Assembly: GCF_900104045.1 (NCBI RefSeq)
Contig: NZ_FNIN01000004.1
Span: forward strand, 1-64,000
Length of the DNA: 64,000 bases
Direction: 5' to 3'
From: Desulfonauticus submarinus
GTDB taxonomy: Bacteria; Desulfobacterota; Desulfovibrionia; Desulfovibrionales; Desulfonatronovibrionaceae
Shown: positions 8,562 to 16,898 of the stretch, in pieces
Layout: every line of letters starts with the position of its first letter
Numbering within the stretch: the stretch's first letter is position 1
Notes under the pieces: model-generated
Databases searched by the model: none
Seen by the model: only the letters and a program-made list of their open reading frames with translations
What the model was told of the DNA's origin: nothing
Program-made: the position numbers and the translations under genes

Positions 8562-10322
8562 TTACTCTTCTGCAAATTGCATTTCATATATTTTTTGATA
8601 TAAGGTGCATTTTTTTAATAACTCTTCATGTTTGCCAATGGCAATTATCTTACCTTTATCCATTACTACAATTTTATCAGAGCTTAGAATAGTAGATAAT
8701 CTATGGGCGATGACAATACTTGTTCTATGTTGCATCAAATTATCTAATGCTTGTTGAACTATGCGTTCTGATTCTGTATCCAAGGCACTAGTTGCTTCAT
8801 CTAAAATTAAGAGAGGAGGATTTTTTAATATAGCTCTTGCTATGGTGAGGCGTTGTTTTTGCCCCCCAGAGAGTTTAACGCCCCTTTCTCCAATGATAGT
8901 ATTGTATTGATTAGGTAGTTGCATGATAAAATCATGGGCATAGGCAGCTTTTGCTGCTGCGATTACTTTCTTTTTGTCTGCGTTTTTTAGACCATAGCAT
9001 ATATTTTCAAATATAGTTGTGTTAAACAAAAAGTTGTCTTGGGCTACAATTCCCATAAACATGCGTAAACTTGCTAAAGAATAGTTTTCAATGGGCTCCC
9101 CATTGATGTAAATACGCCCTGAATCGTATAGATAAAATCTAGGAATTAAATTAACAAGTGTGGTTTTTCCTGCTCCACTTGGTCCAACAATGGCAACTTT
9201 TTCTCCGTTATTAATAGTAAGATTGATATTTTTTACAGCAGGACAAGATGTGCCAGGATAAGTAAAAGATACATCTTTAAAGATCAGAGTCTTAAAAGGT
9301 GGTTTTAAAGTTTTATTGCCAGATTGTTCTATGCTTAACTCAGGCGAGTCTAATATTTGGAATACTCTTTCTGCTCCTGCTAATGCTTTTTGAATATTTA
9401 AGTTAGCACTGGTAAGCTTTTTTAAAGGATCATAAAGCATGACTAAAGCTGTCATAAAGGAAAAAAAGGTCCCAGGAGTAGAATGCCCTGCAATGACTTG
9501 ATTCCCTCCATACCAAACAACTAACCCAGCTCCTAAAGCTCCAATAAATTCCATTACAGGAGAGGATAGCTCATTGTATTTAATTTCTTTAACAGCAATA
9601 TTTACAAGTCGAGAGTTTTCTTTTTGGAAGTTTTTATCTTCTTTGTCCTCTGTAGCAAAGGCCTTAACAACTTTAATTCCACTAAAAACTTCTTGCAAAA
9701 AAGACGAGATGTCAGATATTTTTACTTGGTTTTTGCGTCCTAATTTACGTAATTTTTTACCAAAGTAAATAAAAGGATATACTGCTATAGGAAGTACCAA
9801 TACTGCCATGGTTGCAAGGTATGGGTCTCTATAGAAGACTACAAATAAAAGCCCAATCATAGTAAGAACTTGGCGAATTAACATTACTAGACTAGGAAGA
9901 CTAGAACGAATGAGAGTTACATCACTTAGGATTCGAGACATTAGCATCCCTGTTTGGTTTTCATCAAAGAAGTAAATAGGAAGGCGAATTATTTTAGCAT
10001 GTAATTCATTTCTTAACTTCTCCAATACCTTAAGGCCACAATAATTCATTTCATAATTTTGTAGAAATCTAAAAATACCTTTTAAGATAAACACAACTAC
10101 AAGGGCAATGGGAATAAATATTAAAGCGTCCTTATCTTTTTTTATGAAAATATCATCTAAAGCAGGTTTTACTAAAAAAGCCGCGGCAGCAGAACAACCA
10201 GCTACAATTGCCATGGAGATAAGAGATATAAATATACGAAATTTATATGGTGCAAAATAACTTAGACACCGTTTAAGTAACTTTAAACTATTGATATTTT
10301 TCCAATCAGATTGAAGTTTCAT
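8562..10322 (-). CDS. msbA: Lipid A / LPS core flippase, ABC half-transporter MsbA
   Basis: A 586-residue half-transporter: six membrane segments in about residues 20-310, then an ATPase domain with Walker A GPSGAGKT (around 375), Q-loop QDNFLFNTT, signature LSGGQKQRLTIARA and Walker B LLILDEATSALD. Its place at the end of an operon of LPS glycosyltransferases, a deacetylase and an O-antigen ligase-like gene supports MsbA, which flips lipid A-core to the periplasmic leaflet. A general multidrug half-transporter is the alternative if context is ignored. Confidence 0.85.
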   Translation of the reverse strand: MKLQSDWKNINSLKLLKRCLSYFAPYKFRIFISLISMAIVAGCSAAAAFLVKPALDDIFIKKDKDALIFIPIALVVVFILKGIFRFLQNYEMNYCGLKVLEKLRNELHAKIIRLPIYFFDENQTGMLMSRILSDVTLIRSSLPSLVMLIRQVLTMIGLLFVVFYRDPYLATMAVLVLPIAVYPFIYFGKKLRKLGRKNQVKISDISSFLQEVFSGIKVVKAFATEDKEDKNFQKENSRLVNIAVKEIKYNELSSPVMEFIGALGAGLVVWYGGNQVIAGHSTPGTFFSFMTALVMLYDPLKKLTSANLNIQKALAGAERVFQILDSPELSIEQSGNKTLKPPFKTLIFKDVSFTYPGTSCPAVKNINLTINNGEKVAIVGPSGAGKTTLVNLIPRFYLYDSGRIYINGEPIENYSLASLRMFMGIVAQDNFLFNTTIFENICYGLKNADKKKVIAAAKAAYAHDFIMQLPNQYNTIIGERGVKLSGGQKQRLTIARAILKNPPLLILDEATSALDTESERIVQQALDNLMQHRTSIVIAHRLSTILSSDKIVVMDKGKIIAIGKHEELLKKCTLYQKIYEMQFAEE

Positions 10323-10358
10323 TTTAGGTTTATTCCTTCTTTAAAGTTAGGATTAAGT

Positions 10359-11378
10359 TTATAAAACGGTTTCTTTTTTCTTTCTAAAAAATTTAAAAAA
10401 AATGCTAGCTCCTAGTCTAGAGGTATGCATAAGCAATCTTGTTTTTAACCATTTTTGATCTTTTTTTCTACCTATGCCAATCCTATGTAATTTAAAAGGA
10501 TTTGTCCCTGGTCCATTATAAAATCGTTCTAATGAAAACGCTCCATTAAATCCAGCCATTTTTAGAGCCTTAAGACTTAAGTTATCAAAATGCCCCCAGG
10601 GCCAACAAAACAACTGAAGATTTTGTTTATTGATTTGTTTTATCTTTTGATATGAACGTTTAAAATCTTGAAGACAAAATTTATAGCGTTCTTCATCTGT
10701 ACGTTGGATAAATTTTATTTTATTTATTTCAAAGGTATTTTGAGAATTGATTGGAAGTGAGTCGTTTGGAACAGGCCAAAAACCATTATAAGCATAAGCA
10801 CTTCCAATAGGAAACACAGGTAGATTAGGGTAAATATTTTTATATATACTATTAACAGCCCAGTGAGCTCTATCTTTTATAGTTCCTTCTTGTTTCAAGC
10901 AACGAAAACAACCAGCATGCACAGAAGAATGAGAATAGACTTCCATGTTATGGTCCTCTATAGTAGCTTTTATTTCCTGTAAATTCATAAATTGGGTATA
11001 ATCTTTTTTATTTAAAGCTCTTCTAAAGGCATTTGCTAATTTGTCGAGTGATTTAATATCAGAAGTAGTGCGTATCTTTCCTTCCCAGATAAAGTCTGTG
11101 ATAGCAAAAAATATCCCTTTCATTTTATATTTTTTTAAGAGGGGAATGGTAAATAGCCAATTACTTACATGACAGTCGTCAAAAGTGAGTACGATATATT
11201 TGTCGTCTAATTTTTTTTTATTTGTTACTATTTTGTATAGTTCATGGCCAGAGATAGTCTTAAATCCTAAATCGATTATGGTTTGAAGATGTTTTTCAAA
11301 TAAATCAAGACTGTGGCCCTGAGGAGTACCCATGTCATGATAACATAGGATTGGGATGTTTCGCCATGTTAAAAACAT
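10359..11378 (-). CDS. Polysaccharide deacetylase family protein
   Basis: A 339-residue protein with NodB-type signatures: IPILCYHDMG near the start, VLTFDDCHVSN near residue 96 (the metal and base Asp pair), and VYSHSSVHAG near 180 (the two zinc His in HSxxH form). A C-terminal FCWPWGHFDN resembles the family's motif near the active-site cleft. It has no signal peptide, so it probably acts on a cytoplasmic lipid-linked sugar intermediate, removing an N-acetyl group. The start overlaps the upstream glycosyltransferase by 10 bp. Confidence 0.8.
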   Translation of the reverse strand: MFLTWRNIPILCYHDMGTPQGHSLDLFEKHLQTIIDLGFKTISGHELYKIVTNKKKLDDKYIVLTFDDCHVSNWLFTIPLLKKYKMKGIFFAITDFIWEGKIRTTSDIKSLDKLANAFRRALNKKDYTQFMNLQEIKATIEDHNMEVYSHSSVHAGCFRCLKQEGTIKDRAHWAVNSIYKNIYPNLPVFPIGSAYAYNGFWPVPNDSLPINSQNTFEINKIKFIQRTDEERYKFCLQDFKRSYQKIKQINKQNLQLFCWPWGHFDNLSLKALKMAGFNGAFSLERFYNGPGTNPFKLHRIGIGRKKDQKWLKTRLLMHTSRLGASIFFKFFRKKKETVL

Positions 11379-12433
11379 AGTTTTTTCCTAAGAAGTTTTT
11401 GATATAAAGTTTCTAATTGTTTTGCTTTGGTCTGAGGTAGAAAATTTTTTCTTAAATTTCCCAGCTTTTCTCCTAAGATATTTCTAAGTTTTTTGTTTAA
11501 ATAGAGCTTTTTTAAACCTTGGGCTAACTCATCGCTTCTACCTGGAGATACAAGGATCCCTTTCCCTTCTAATATTTCAGGTATGCCTCCTACCTTGGAA
11601 GCTACTACAGGCAGGTTGAAAGCAATAGCTTCTAATAGAGTATTGGGAATACTTTCGCTAAGAGATGGTATGCAAAAAATATCCATAATTTGGAGATAGT
11701 TAGCCACATTTTCTTGATGTCCTAAGAAATGTACGAGGTGTTCGATTTTAAGTTGTTGAACTAAATCTATCCACTTCTCTTTATTAGCACCCAAGATTAA
11801 AACTTTGAAAGATAAATCCTTTAATTTAGATATAGCTCTTAGAAAGATATTTACTCCTTTAATAGGAGAGTTGCCTGAGATGGTACCAATTACTACTTCT
11901 TGGGGATTAATATGGAGTTGTTGCAAAATGCTTTTTTTATCAATGGTTGGTAAGGTGCGATTAGGAGGTAGACAGTTATACACGACTTCTATTTTTTGTC
12001 TTGGAACACCAATTTGATGTATTTTTTGAGCACAAGCTTGGGAATTAGCTGTAAAACAATCAATACCCCAGGACCAATAGGGTAAAGGATTTGTAGGTCT
12101 AAATACAACTCCCCTATGGGCTAGGATAGCAATTTTTTTAGTTTTAAAAAAAAGACTCCACCAGGCTATTTTTTTGATTGCCTTGTTATGGTAAGCATGG
12201 ATTATTGACGGTTTATAGTTATAGATAAAATTAAAGAAAAAATCTTTCCACTGTTGGATATTATTGGGAAGTTCTATCCAATTAGTATTTGGACATTTGT
12301 TAATGATAGTAGAGTTCTTAGGAACTACAAAAGCTGTCTTATGACCAAGTTTAGTCAATTCTTGAAGGGTATAAAGAGCCTGCCTTGTTCCTCCGCTACT
12401 AGTACTAGATGAAGAGAAAAATACTATACGCAT
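11369..12433 (-). CDS. Glycosyltransferase family 4 (LPS locus)
   Basis: A 354-residue GT-B enzyme. The N-terminal domain begins MRIVFFSSSSTSSGGTRQAL with the acceptor-side glycines. The C-terminal domain has IGTISGNSPIKGVNIFLRA, KVLILGANKEKW and the nucleotide-sugar binding segment SLSESIPNTLLEAIAFNLPV, with the EX7E pair and the GGIPEIL turn. The donor and acceptor sugars cannot be read from sequence. It overlaps both neighbours by 10 bp, so it belongs to the LPS operon. Confidence 0.82.
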   Translation of the reverse strand: MRIVFFSSSSTSSGGTRQALYTLQELTKLGHKTAFVVPKNSTIINKCPNTNWIELPNNIQQWKDFFFNFIYNYKPSIIHAYHNKAIKKIAWWSLFFKTKKIAILAHRGVVFRPTNPLPYWSWGIDCFTANSQACAQKIHQIGVPRQKIEVVYNCLPPNRTLPTIDKKSILQQLHINPQEVVIGTISGNSPIKGVNIFLRAISKLKDLSFKVLILGANKEKWIDLVQQLKIEHLVHFLGHQENVANYLQIMDIFCIPSLSESIPNTLLEAIAFNLPVVASKVGGIPEILEGKGILVSPGRSDELAQGLKKLYLNKKLRNILGEKLGNLRKNFLPQTKAKQLETLYQKLLRKKLCF

Positions 12434-13575
12434 GTTTTATGATACCAATTTAGAATATTTTTTACTCTTTTATCCCAGGTATGTTGTTTTGCAGTTTGAA
12501 GAGCATTGTTAGAGATATACTTAAGGTCTTCAATAGATAAGGAAAATATTTTTTTTAGACTTTTTATAAAACTATCTATGTTTTCAGGTTCAAATAAAAA
12601 GGAATTGTAATTGTCTTGCAATATTTCTTCTATTACTGGCAATTTTGAAGCTAAAATTGGTTTGCCACTAGCTAAGTATTCAAACATTTTTAAGGGAGAC
12701 ATTGAATCAATTAAACTCCCTTTTTTTAGATAAGGCATAACTAAAATATCTGCTTCTTGAAGCAAAACAGGTATATTTTTATACTTAATATAGGGATGTA
12801 TATAAATATTTTTGTAACTATTAATATCTTTTTTAATCTCTTCTATCTCTTTAGGCCTTCCTCCAACAATTATAAAATTTATATGAGGTAGTTTTTGAGC
12901 TATTTTCAAAAGAAAATAGACGCCTTTTTCCTTTTTTAAAGATCCTGTGTACAAAACAATTTTTTGGTTATATATCCCTTTATTTTTAAATAATCTAGAA
13001 AGATATTTTTCTTTTGTCTTTTTATTCTTTTTTTTGAAGAAGTCTTCATTGATTCCATCAGGAAAAACTTTAATTTTTTGTTGCATAAGACCATTTTTTT
13101 GATATTTTTGTGATATAGAGTTAGATATTGCAATAATTTTACTATATTTGTGTTTATTGATTGATTCTATAAAACTTTTAAAGTTTTTAAATTGTTTATC
13201 TTTTGAGAACTCATGAGATTCATAAATGACTTTTTTGTTTTTTTGGGTTAAAAAATAGGCTATAAAGATATTTCTTGTAAAAAAAAGATCGGTGCTATTT
13301 TGTAGTTTTTTATTTATATAATTAATAGCAGATTCTTCAAATAGAAAATTTTTATCTTTTTTTAAAAAAGAAATTTTTAAATTTTTAGGATATTTCACTC
13401 CATATCGAAAAAAGATTGTTTTAAGGCTACTGAGCAATAGTCTTTTAGGTTTAAAAGGAATATAGAGAAATACTTTTTCGACTTGCTTGGATAAAGATAT
13501 AATCATATTTACTACTTGAATAGAATTAGCACTATAAGAAGGGATATGAGTTTTTGCAAAATATCTAATGATCAT
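12424..13575 (-). CDS. Glycosyltransferase family 4 (LPS locus)
   Basis: A 383-residue GT-B protein rich in Lys, Ile and Asn. The C-terminal half carries VLYTGSLKKEKGVYFLLKIA, FIIVGG, a segment where PYLKKGSLIDSMSPLKMFEY provides the donor-site Glu, and SGKPILASKLPVIEEIL. The N-terminal half is less conserved but has the KVIYESHEF segment typical of the fold. Its DNA has longer A and T runs than the flanking core genes, as often seen in variable surface-polysaccharide genes. Confidence 0.78.
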   Translation of the reverse strand: MIIRYFAKTHIPSYSANSIQVVNMIISLSKQVEKVFLYIPFKPKRLLLSSLKTIFFRYGVKYPKNLKISFLKKDKNFLFEESAINYINKKLQNSTDLFFTRNIFIAYFLTQKNKKVIYESHEFSKDKQFKNFKSFIESINKHKYSKIIAISNSISQKYQKNGLMQQKIKVFPDGINEDFFKKKNKKTKEKYLSRLFKNKGIYNQKIVLYTGSLKKEKGVYFLLKIAQKLPHINFIIVGGRPKEIEEIKKDINSYKNIYIHPYIKYKNIPVLLQEADILVMPYLKKGSLIDSMSPLKMFEYLASGKPILASKLPVIEEILQDNYNSFLFEPENIDSFIKSLKKIFSLSIEDLKYISNNALQTAKQHTWDKRVKNILNWYHKTCV

Positions 13576-14755
13576 TTTGAATATGTGAGAGACTATTTTT
13601 AAATAATCCTATAAAAAAGAAAAGAAGAGCTCTAACACTATTAACATCTAAATGGACATGCAATTGCATATTGAGATATATTAAGAGAATGCAAAGTGAT
13701 GAAATAAATAGCATACAGTTAGTAGAAAATTTCCATATACCTATGTAGAAAATATAAATAAACATTAATGTAATTAGTAGAGCGCCCAATATGCCAGTTT
13801 CTGCTAATAAATGTAAGGTAATATTATGAGCATCTTGATATCCTCCATTTATAATTGATGGATCATAGTGCATATTTTTTTTATCTAGGTAATATGTGTA
13901 TTTCTTTTTAAAAGATTTGTATCCTTGTCCCAATAAAGGTTTCTCTTTGAACATATTTATCGCCGCTATCCACATATTATATCTGTGGTTGACAGTAACA
14001 TGGCTGAGAGGTTTATTGGATAGAGTTTTGAACTTATTATTAGTAAATAAGACGAGAACGATCGAGGCAAATAAAATTATTAAGATAGTATAGCGCTTAG
14101 ATGTCATTTTAAATAGTAAAATACACACACATAAAACTACTGCAGCTAAACTTGTTAATTCCTGTAGAGAAAAGATAAAAGGAATAAAAAAGAGACTAAT
14201 AGTTAGAAAAATATATTTTAAAAGTATTTTTTCTTGTTTCAAGCTGAGAAATAAAGATATTAATATTCCACAGGCTAAGAATAAAGAACTTCTTGAGATA
14301 TTTTTAAAAAATAAAGCTGATACTAGGTTAAAATTAGTATGGCCGAATCTTTTAAAAAAGCAAATTATACAAACTAGTAGCAAAATAATTATGAAAGACA
14401 GTAAATATTTATTTATATTTTCATATTTTAAAAATTTTGCAAATAGATAAGGGAATATTGCTGTTAAAATATCAAAAGTTGTGTTCGTTGCTAAGTTATT
14501 ATATAGTGAACTTATAAAAGATATTATCCATAAACCTATAATAATAAAAATAAATTCATCATATAAATTATATAAGTATATTTTTTTCTTTGTTAAAAGA
14601 ATAAAAATATATAAGATCCCTACTCCATTATATATATCTACCTTGACTGGCAGAAAAAATAAAAAAGAAAAAAATAGTAAACAAAAAGCTATATCTTTAT
14701 TTTGAATTAGACTTTCGAAGCTATTTTTTGCTATTGATTTTATATAATATATCAT
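13565..14755 (-). CDS. O-antigen ligase family membrane protein (WaaL/Wzy-C type)
   Basis: A 396-residue polytopic membrane protein with about ten to twelve hydrophobic segments. It has one larger hydrophilic loop, roughly residues 255-315, reading NHRYNMWIAAINMFKEKPLL, GQGYKSF and then DAHNITLHLLAETGILGALL. That loop, with the late His and Arg residues, is the Wzy_C signature shared by O-antigen ligases and polymerases. As the only such gene in an operon with msbA and glycosyltransferases, a ligase joining O-chain to lipid A-core is the better guess, but a polymerase cannot be excluded. It overlaps both neighbours. Confidence 0.75.
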   Translation of the reverse strand: MIYYIKSIAKNSFESLIQNKDIAFCLLFFSFLFFLPVKVDIYNGVGILYIFILLTKKKIYLYNLYDEFIFIIIGLWIISFISSLYNNLATNTTFDILTAIFPYLFAKFLKYENINKYLLSFIIILLLVCIICFFKRFGHTNFNLVSALFFKNISRSSLFLACGILISLFLSLKQEKILLKYIFLTISLFFIPFIFSLQELTSLAAVVLCVCILLFKMTSKRYTILIILFASIVLVLFTNNKFKTLSNKPLSHVTVNHRYNMWIAAINMFKEKPLLGQGYKSFKKKYTYYLDKKNMHYDPSIINGGYQDAHNITLHLLAETGILGALLITLMFIYIFYIGIWKFSTNCMLFISSLCILLIYLNMQLHVHLDVNSVRALLFFFIGLFKNSLSHIQNDH

Positions 14756-15776
14756 TTAATTCTAAACTTTTTTGCAATAAATTAAATTTTTTCTGAAAAA
14801 AAGACCAAATTTCTTTTTTTAATTTTAATAGTTTGTATTCTTGGGTATTTAGTAAATCCTCTAGTATTGATAAAAAAAGATTTTCCTCTTCCCATAAAAA
14901 AGTATGGGATGGAGATATTTCTTTAACCCCTCCTACATTCCTTGCAACAGGAATGAGACCTTCTGCCATAGCTTCTAAAAGACTGTTTGGCAAGCCTTCA
15001 CTATATGAGGCTAAAATAAAGACATCTGCTTTTTTTAACAAGTTGCGCACATTTTTTTGGAATCCATGCCATGTTATTTTATCATTTAACTGTAATTGAG
15101 ATGCTAGTTGTTTTAGCTCTTGTTCGCTTTTACCAGTGCCAACTATATGATAGTGAAAGTCATATCCTTGTTGTTTTAATTTACAAAGAGCAAATAATAT
15201 ATCTTTGTGGCCTTTATCTGGGTTTAATTGACTAGTTGATATAAATTGTAATGGGGTATGGACTTTTTGAGGAGGGGTGGGTGAAGGTTCTTTGCCTGTT
15301 AGAATAACTTTTATTTCATTGGATTGAAGAAAAGGTAAATTTTTTAATAAACCTTGTTTGATATATTCGCAAGGCACTAGAATTTTTGGCTTTATCCATT
15401 TGTGCATTAACCTTACATCTATTTTGTTTTTCATATCTCCAGGCAATCCTACTCTATGGATAACAGGGATATTGAGTATTTTAGCTGCCACTCCTGCAGT
15501 ACGCATGTCCTTGCCTACATTCACTATAACATAGTGTATATTTTCCTTTTTAAAGATAGTTATAAATTTTGCAATGGTTATAGGATTATAATCTGGGCCA
15601 AATTTTATTTCATAAGTTCTTAGAGAAAGTTCTTGAGCCTTGTCTAAAAAAGGGCCTTTGCGACCTAAAATAATGCAATTAGTTTTGGCATATTTTTTTA
15701 GGGCTAGAGCAACATCTAAAGTCCAAGTTTTTACTCCTCCCCACTTATGAGTAGAATTAACAAATGCTATTTGCAT
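14721..15776 (-). CDS. Glycosyltransferase family 4 (LPS locus)
   Basis: A 351-residue GT-B protein beginning MQIAFVNSTHKWGGVKTW, the glycine-rich acceptor loop. The C-terminal domain shows FISTSQLNPDKGHKDILFAL, YHIVGTGKSEQELKQLA, ITWHGFQKNVRNLLKKADVF and the donor-binding segment SYSEGLPNSLLEAMAEGLIP followed by GGVKEI. The EX7E pair is intact. Its 3' end overlaps the ligase-like gene by 35 bp, suggesting translational coupling. Confidence 0.82.
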   Translation of the reverse strand: MQIAFVNSTHKWGGVKTWTLDVALALKKYAKTNCIILGRKGPFLDKAQELSLRTYEIKFGPDYNPITIAKFITIFKKENIHYVIVNVGKDMRTAGVAAKILNIPVIHRVGLPGDMKNKIDVRLMHKWIKPKILVPCEYIKQGLLKNLPFLQSNEIKVILTGKEPSPTPPQKVHTPLQFISTSQLNPDKGHKDILFALCKLKQQGYDFHYHIVGTGKSEQELKQLASQLQLNDKITWHGFQKNVRNLLKKADVFILASYSEGLPNSLLEAMAEGLIPVARNVGGVKEISPSHTFLWEEENLFLSILEDLLNTQEYKLLKLKKEIWSFFQKKFNLLQKSLELNDILYKINSKK

Positions 15777-15796
15777 GGTTGACAGATGATAAAAAA

Positions 15797-16891
15797 TTAA
15801 ATTTTGCCCATTAATTCTTGATATAATTGTATAGTTCTTTTTAACATTGCATCTATTGAGAAATGTTCCTTAATTCTTGAGGTGTCTGCTGGTTTTAAGG
15901 CGAGAGTTTTGTAGAGCATTTCTGCTTTACTAACATGTTCGTCAATAAATTTGAGGTTAGGGTAATATTCTTGGATTTCCCTTAATACCTCTGATTTTCT
16001 TGCTAATATGGGAATTCCTAAGCAGGCTGCTTCTAAAACTACACCTGGCATTCCTTCAATTTTAGGTTCAGAGGTAAACAATAAAATATCTAGTCCTTTA
16101 TAGTACTTATAAATATCTTTTTTTTCTCCTAGAAATAAGATGTCATTTTTTGCCCACTTAGGAATTTTTGCTTTCCATTTTTCAACTTCGCCTGGACCTA
16201 CGATAACAAAGACAAAGTCGTCACTTTGCTTTAAAACCTCTACAGCAAATTCTAAAAAGTAATCTAATCCTTTTCCTTTAGCTATTCTTCCTACAAAACC
16301 TACAACTTTTTTCTTAAGTTTTGAAAGTTCTGGTGCTATAGAAATACTGTTTTTTGGTAGTTCTAGTCCATTATGTAATAAAAAAACTTTGTGTTTTAAT
16401 CCCCTAGTATGGTTTAGAAAATAGTTTTGAGACTCTTTGGAGACAAATAGAATTTTATTTGTAAATAAAAGATGGACAATATTTTCTTCAATAATTTGTT
16501 TTTTCCTATGTATTTTATTTTTTGCGTACCAGTGGAGTGAACTTAAATGCACTTGGGCTATTTTTACAGGGACTTTAGCTATAGTTGCAGCTAAGATCCC
16601 AGAGATATTTCCTCCTAAAGAATGTGTGTGAACGATATCTGCGTTATATTTTTTAAACAGTTTAGCTAATTTTATAATGCCAATAGGATCCCATTTTCCT
16701 TTTAAGGGGATAAAATGACAATGGACACCTTGTTTTTGTAATTCGTTAAAGAAAATTCCTTTGGCTTTATAAGTTACAATATGTACTTCATACCATGGAA
16801 GCAATTTTGGCAGGAGGGATCGTAATCTTCTTTGAATCCCCCCAATGCCTAGATTATTTGTGACTCTGAATAGAATAGGTTTTTGGGACAT
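15797..16891 (-). CDS. Glycosyltransferase family 4 (LPS locus)
   Basis: A 364-residue GT-B protein. It starts ILFRVTNNLGIGGIQRRL with the acceptor loop, then carries ADIVHTHSLGGNISGILA. Its C-terminal domain has VVGFVGRIAKGKGLDYFLEF, FVIVGPGEVEKW, a donor segment around EPKIEGMPGVVLEAACLGIP, and PADTSRI near the end. It starts 7 bp after the fused permease gene, so the LPS operon seems to continue from the amino acid importer transcript without an intervening terminator. Confidence 0.82.
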   Translation of the reverse strand: MSQKPILFRVTNNLGIGGIQRRLRSLLPKLLPWYEVHIVTYKAKGIFFNELQKQGVHCHFIPLKGKWDPIGIIKLAKLFKKYNADIVHTHSLGGNISGILAATIAKVPVKIAQVHLSSLHWYAKNKIHRKKQIIEENIVHLLFTNKILFVSKESQNYFLNHTRGLKHKVFLLHNGLELPKNSISIAPELSKLKKKVVGFVGRIAKGKGLDYFLEFAVEVLKQSDDFVFVIVGPGEVEKWKAKIPKWAKNDILFLGEKKDIYKYYKGLDILLFTSEPKIEGMPGVVLEAACLGIPILARKSEVLREIQEYYPNLKFIDEHVSKAEMLYKTLALKPADTSRIKEHFSIDAMLKRTIQLYQELMGKI

Positions 16892-16898
16892 ATATTAA

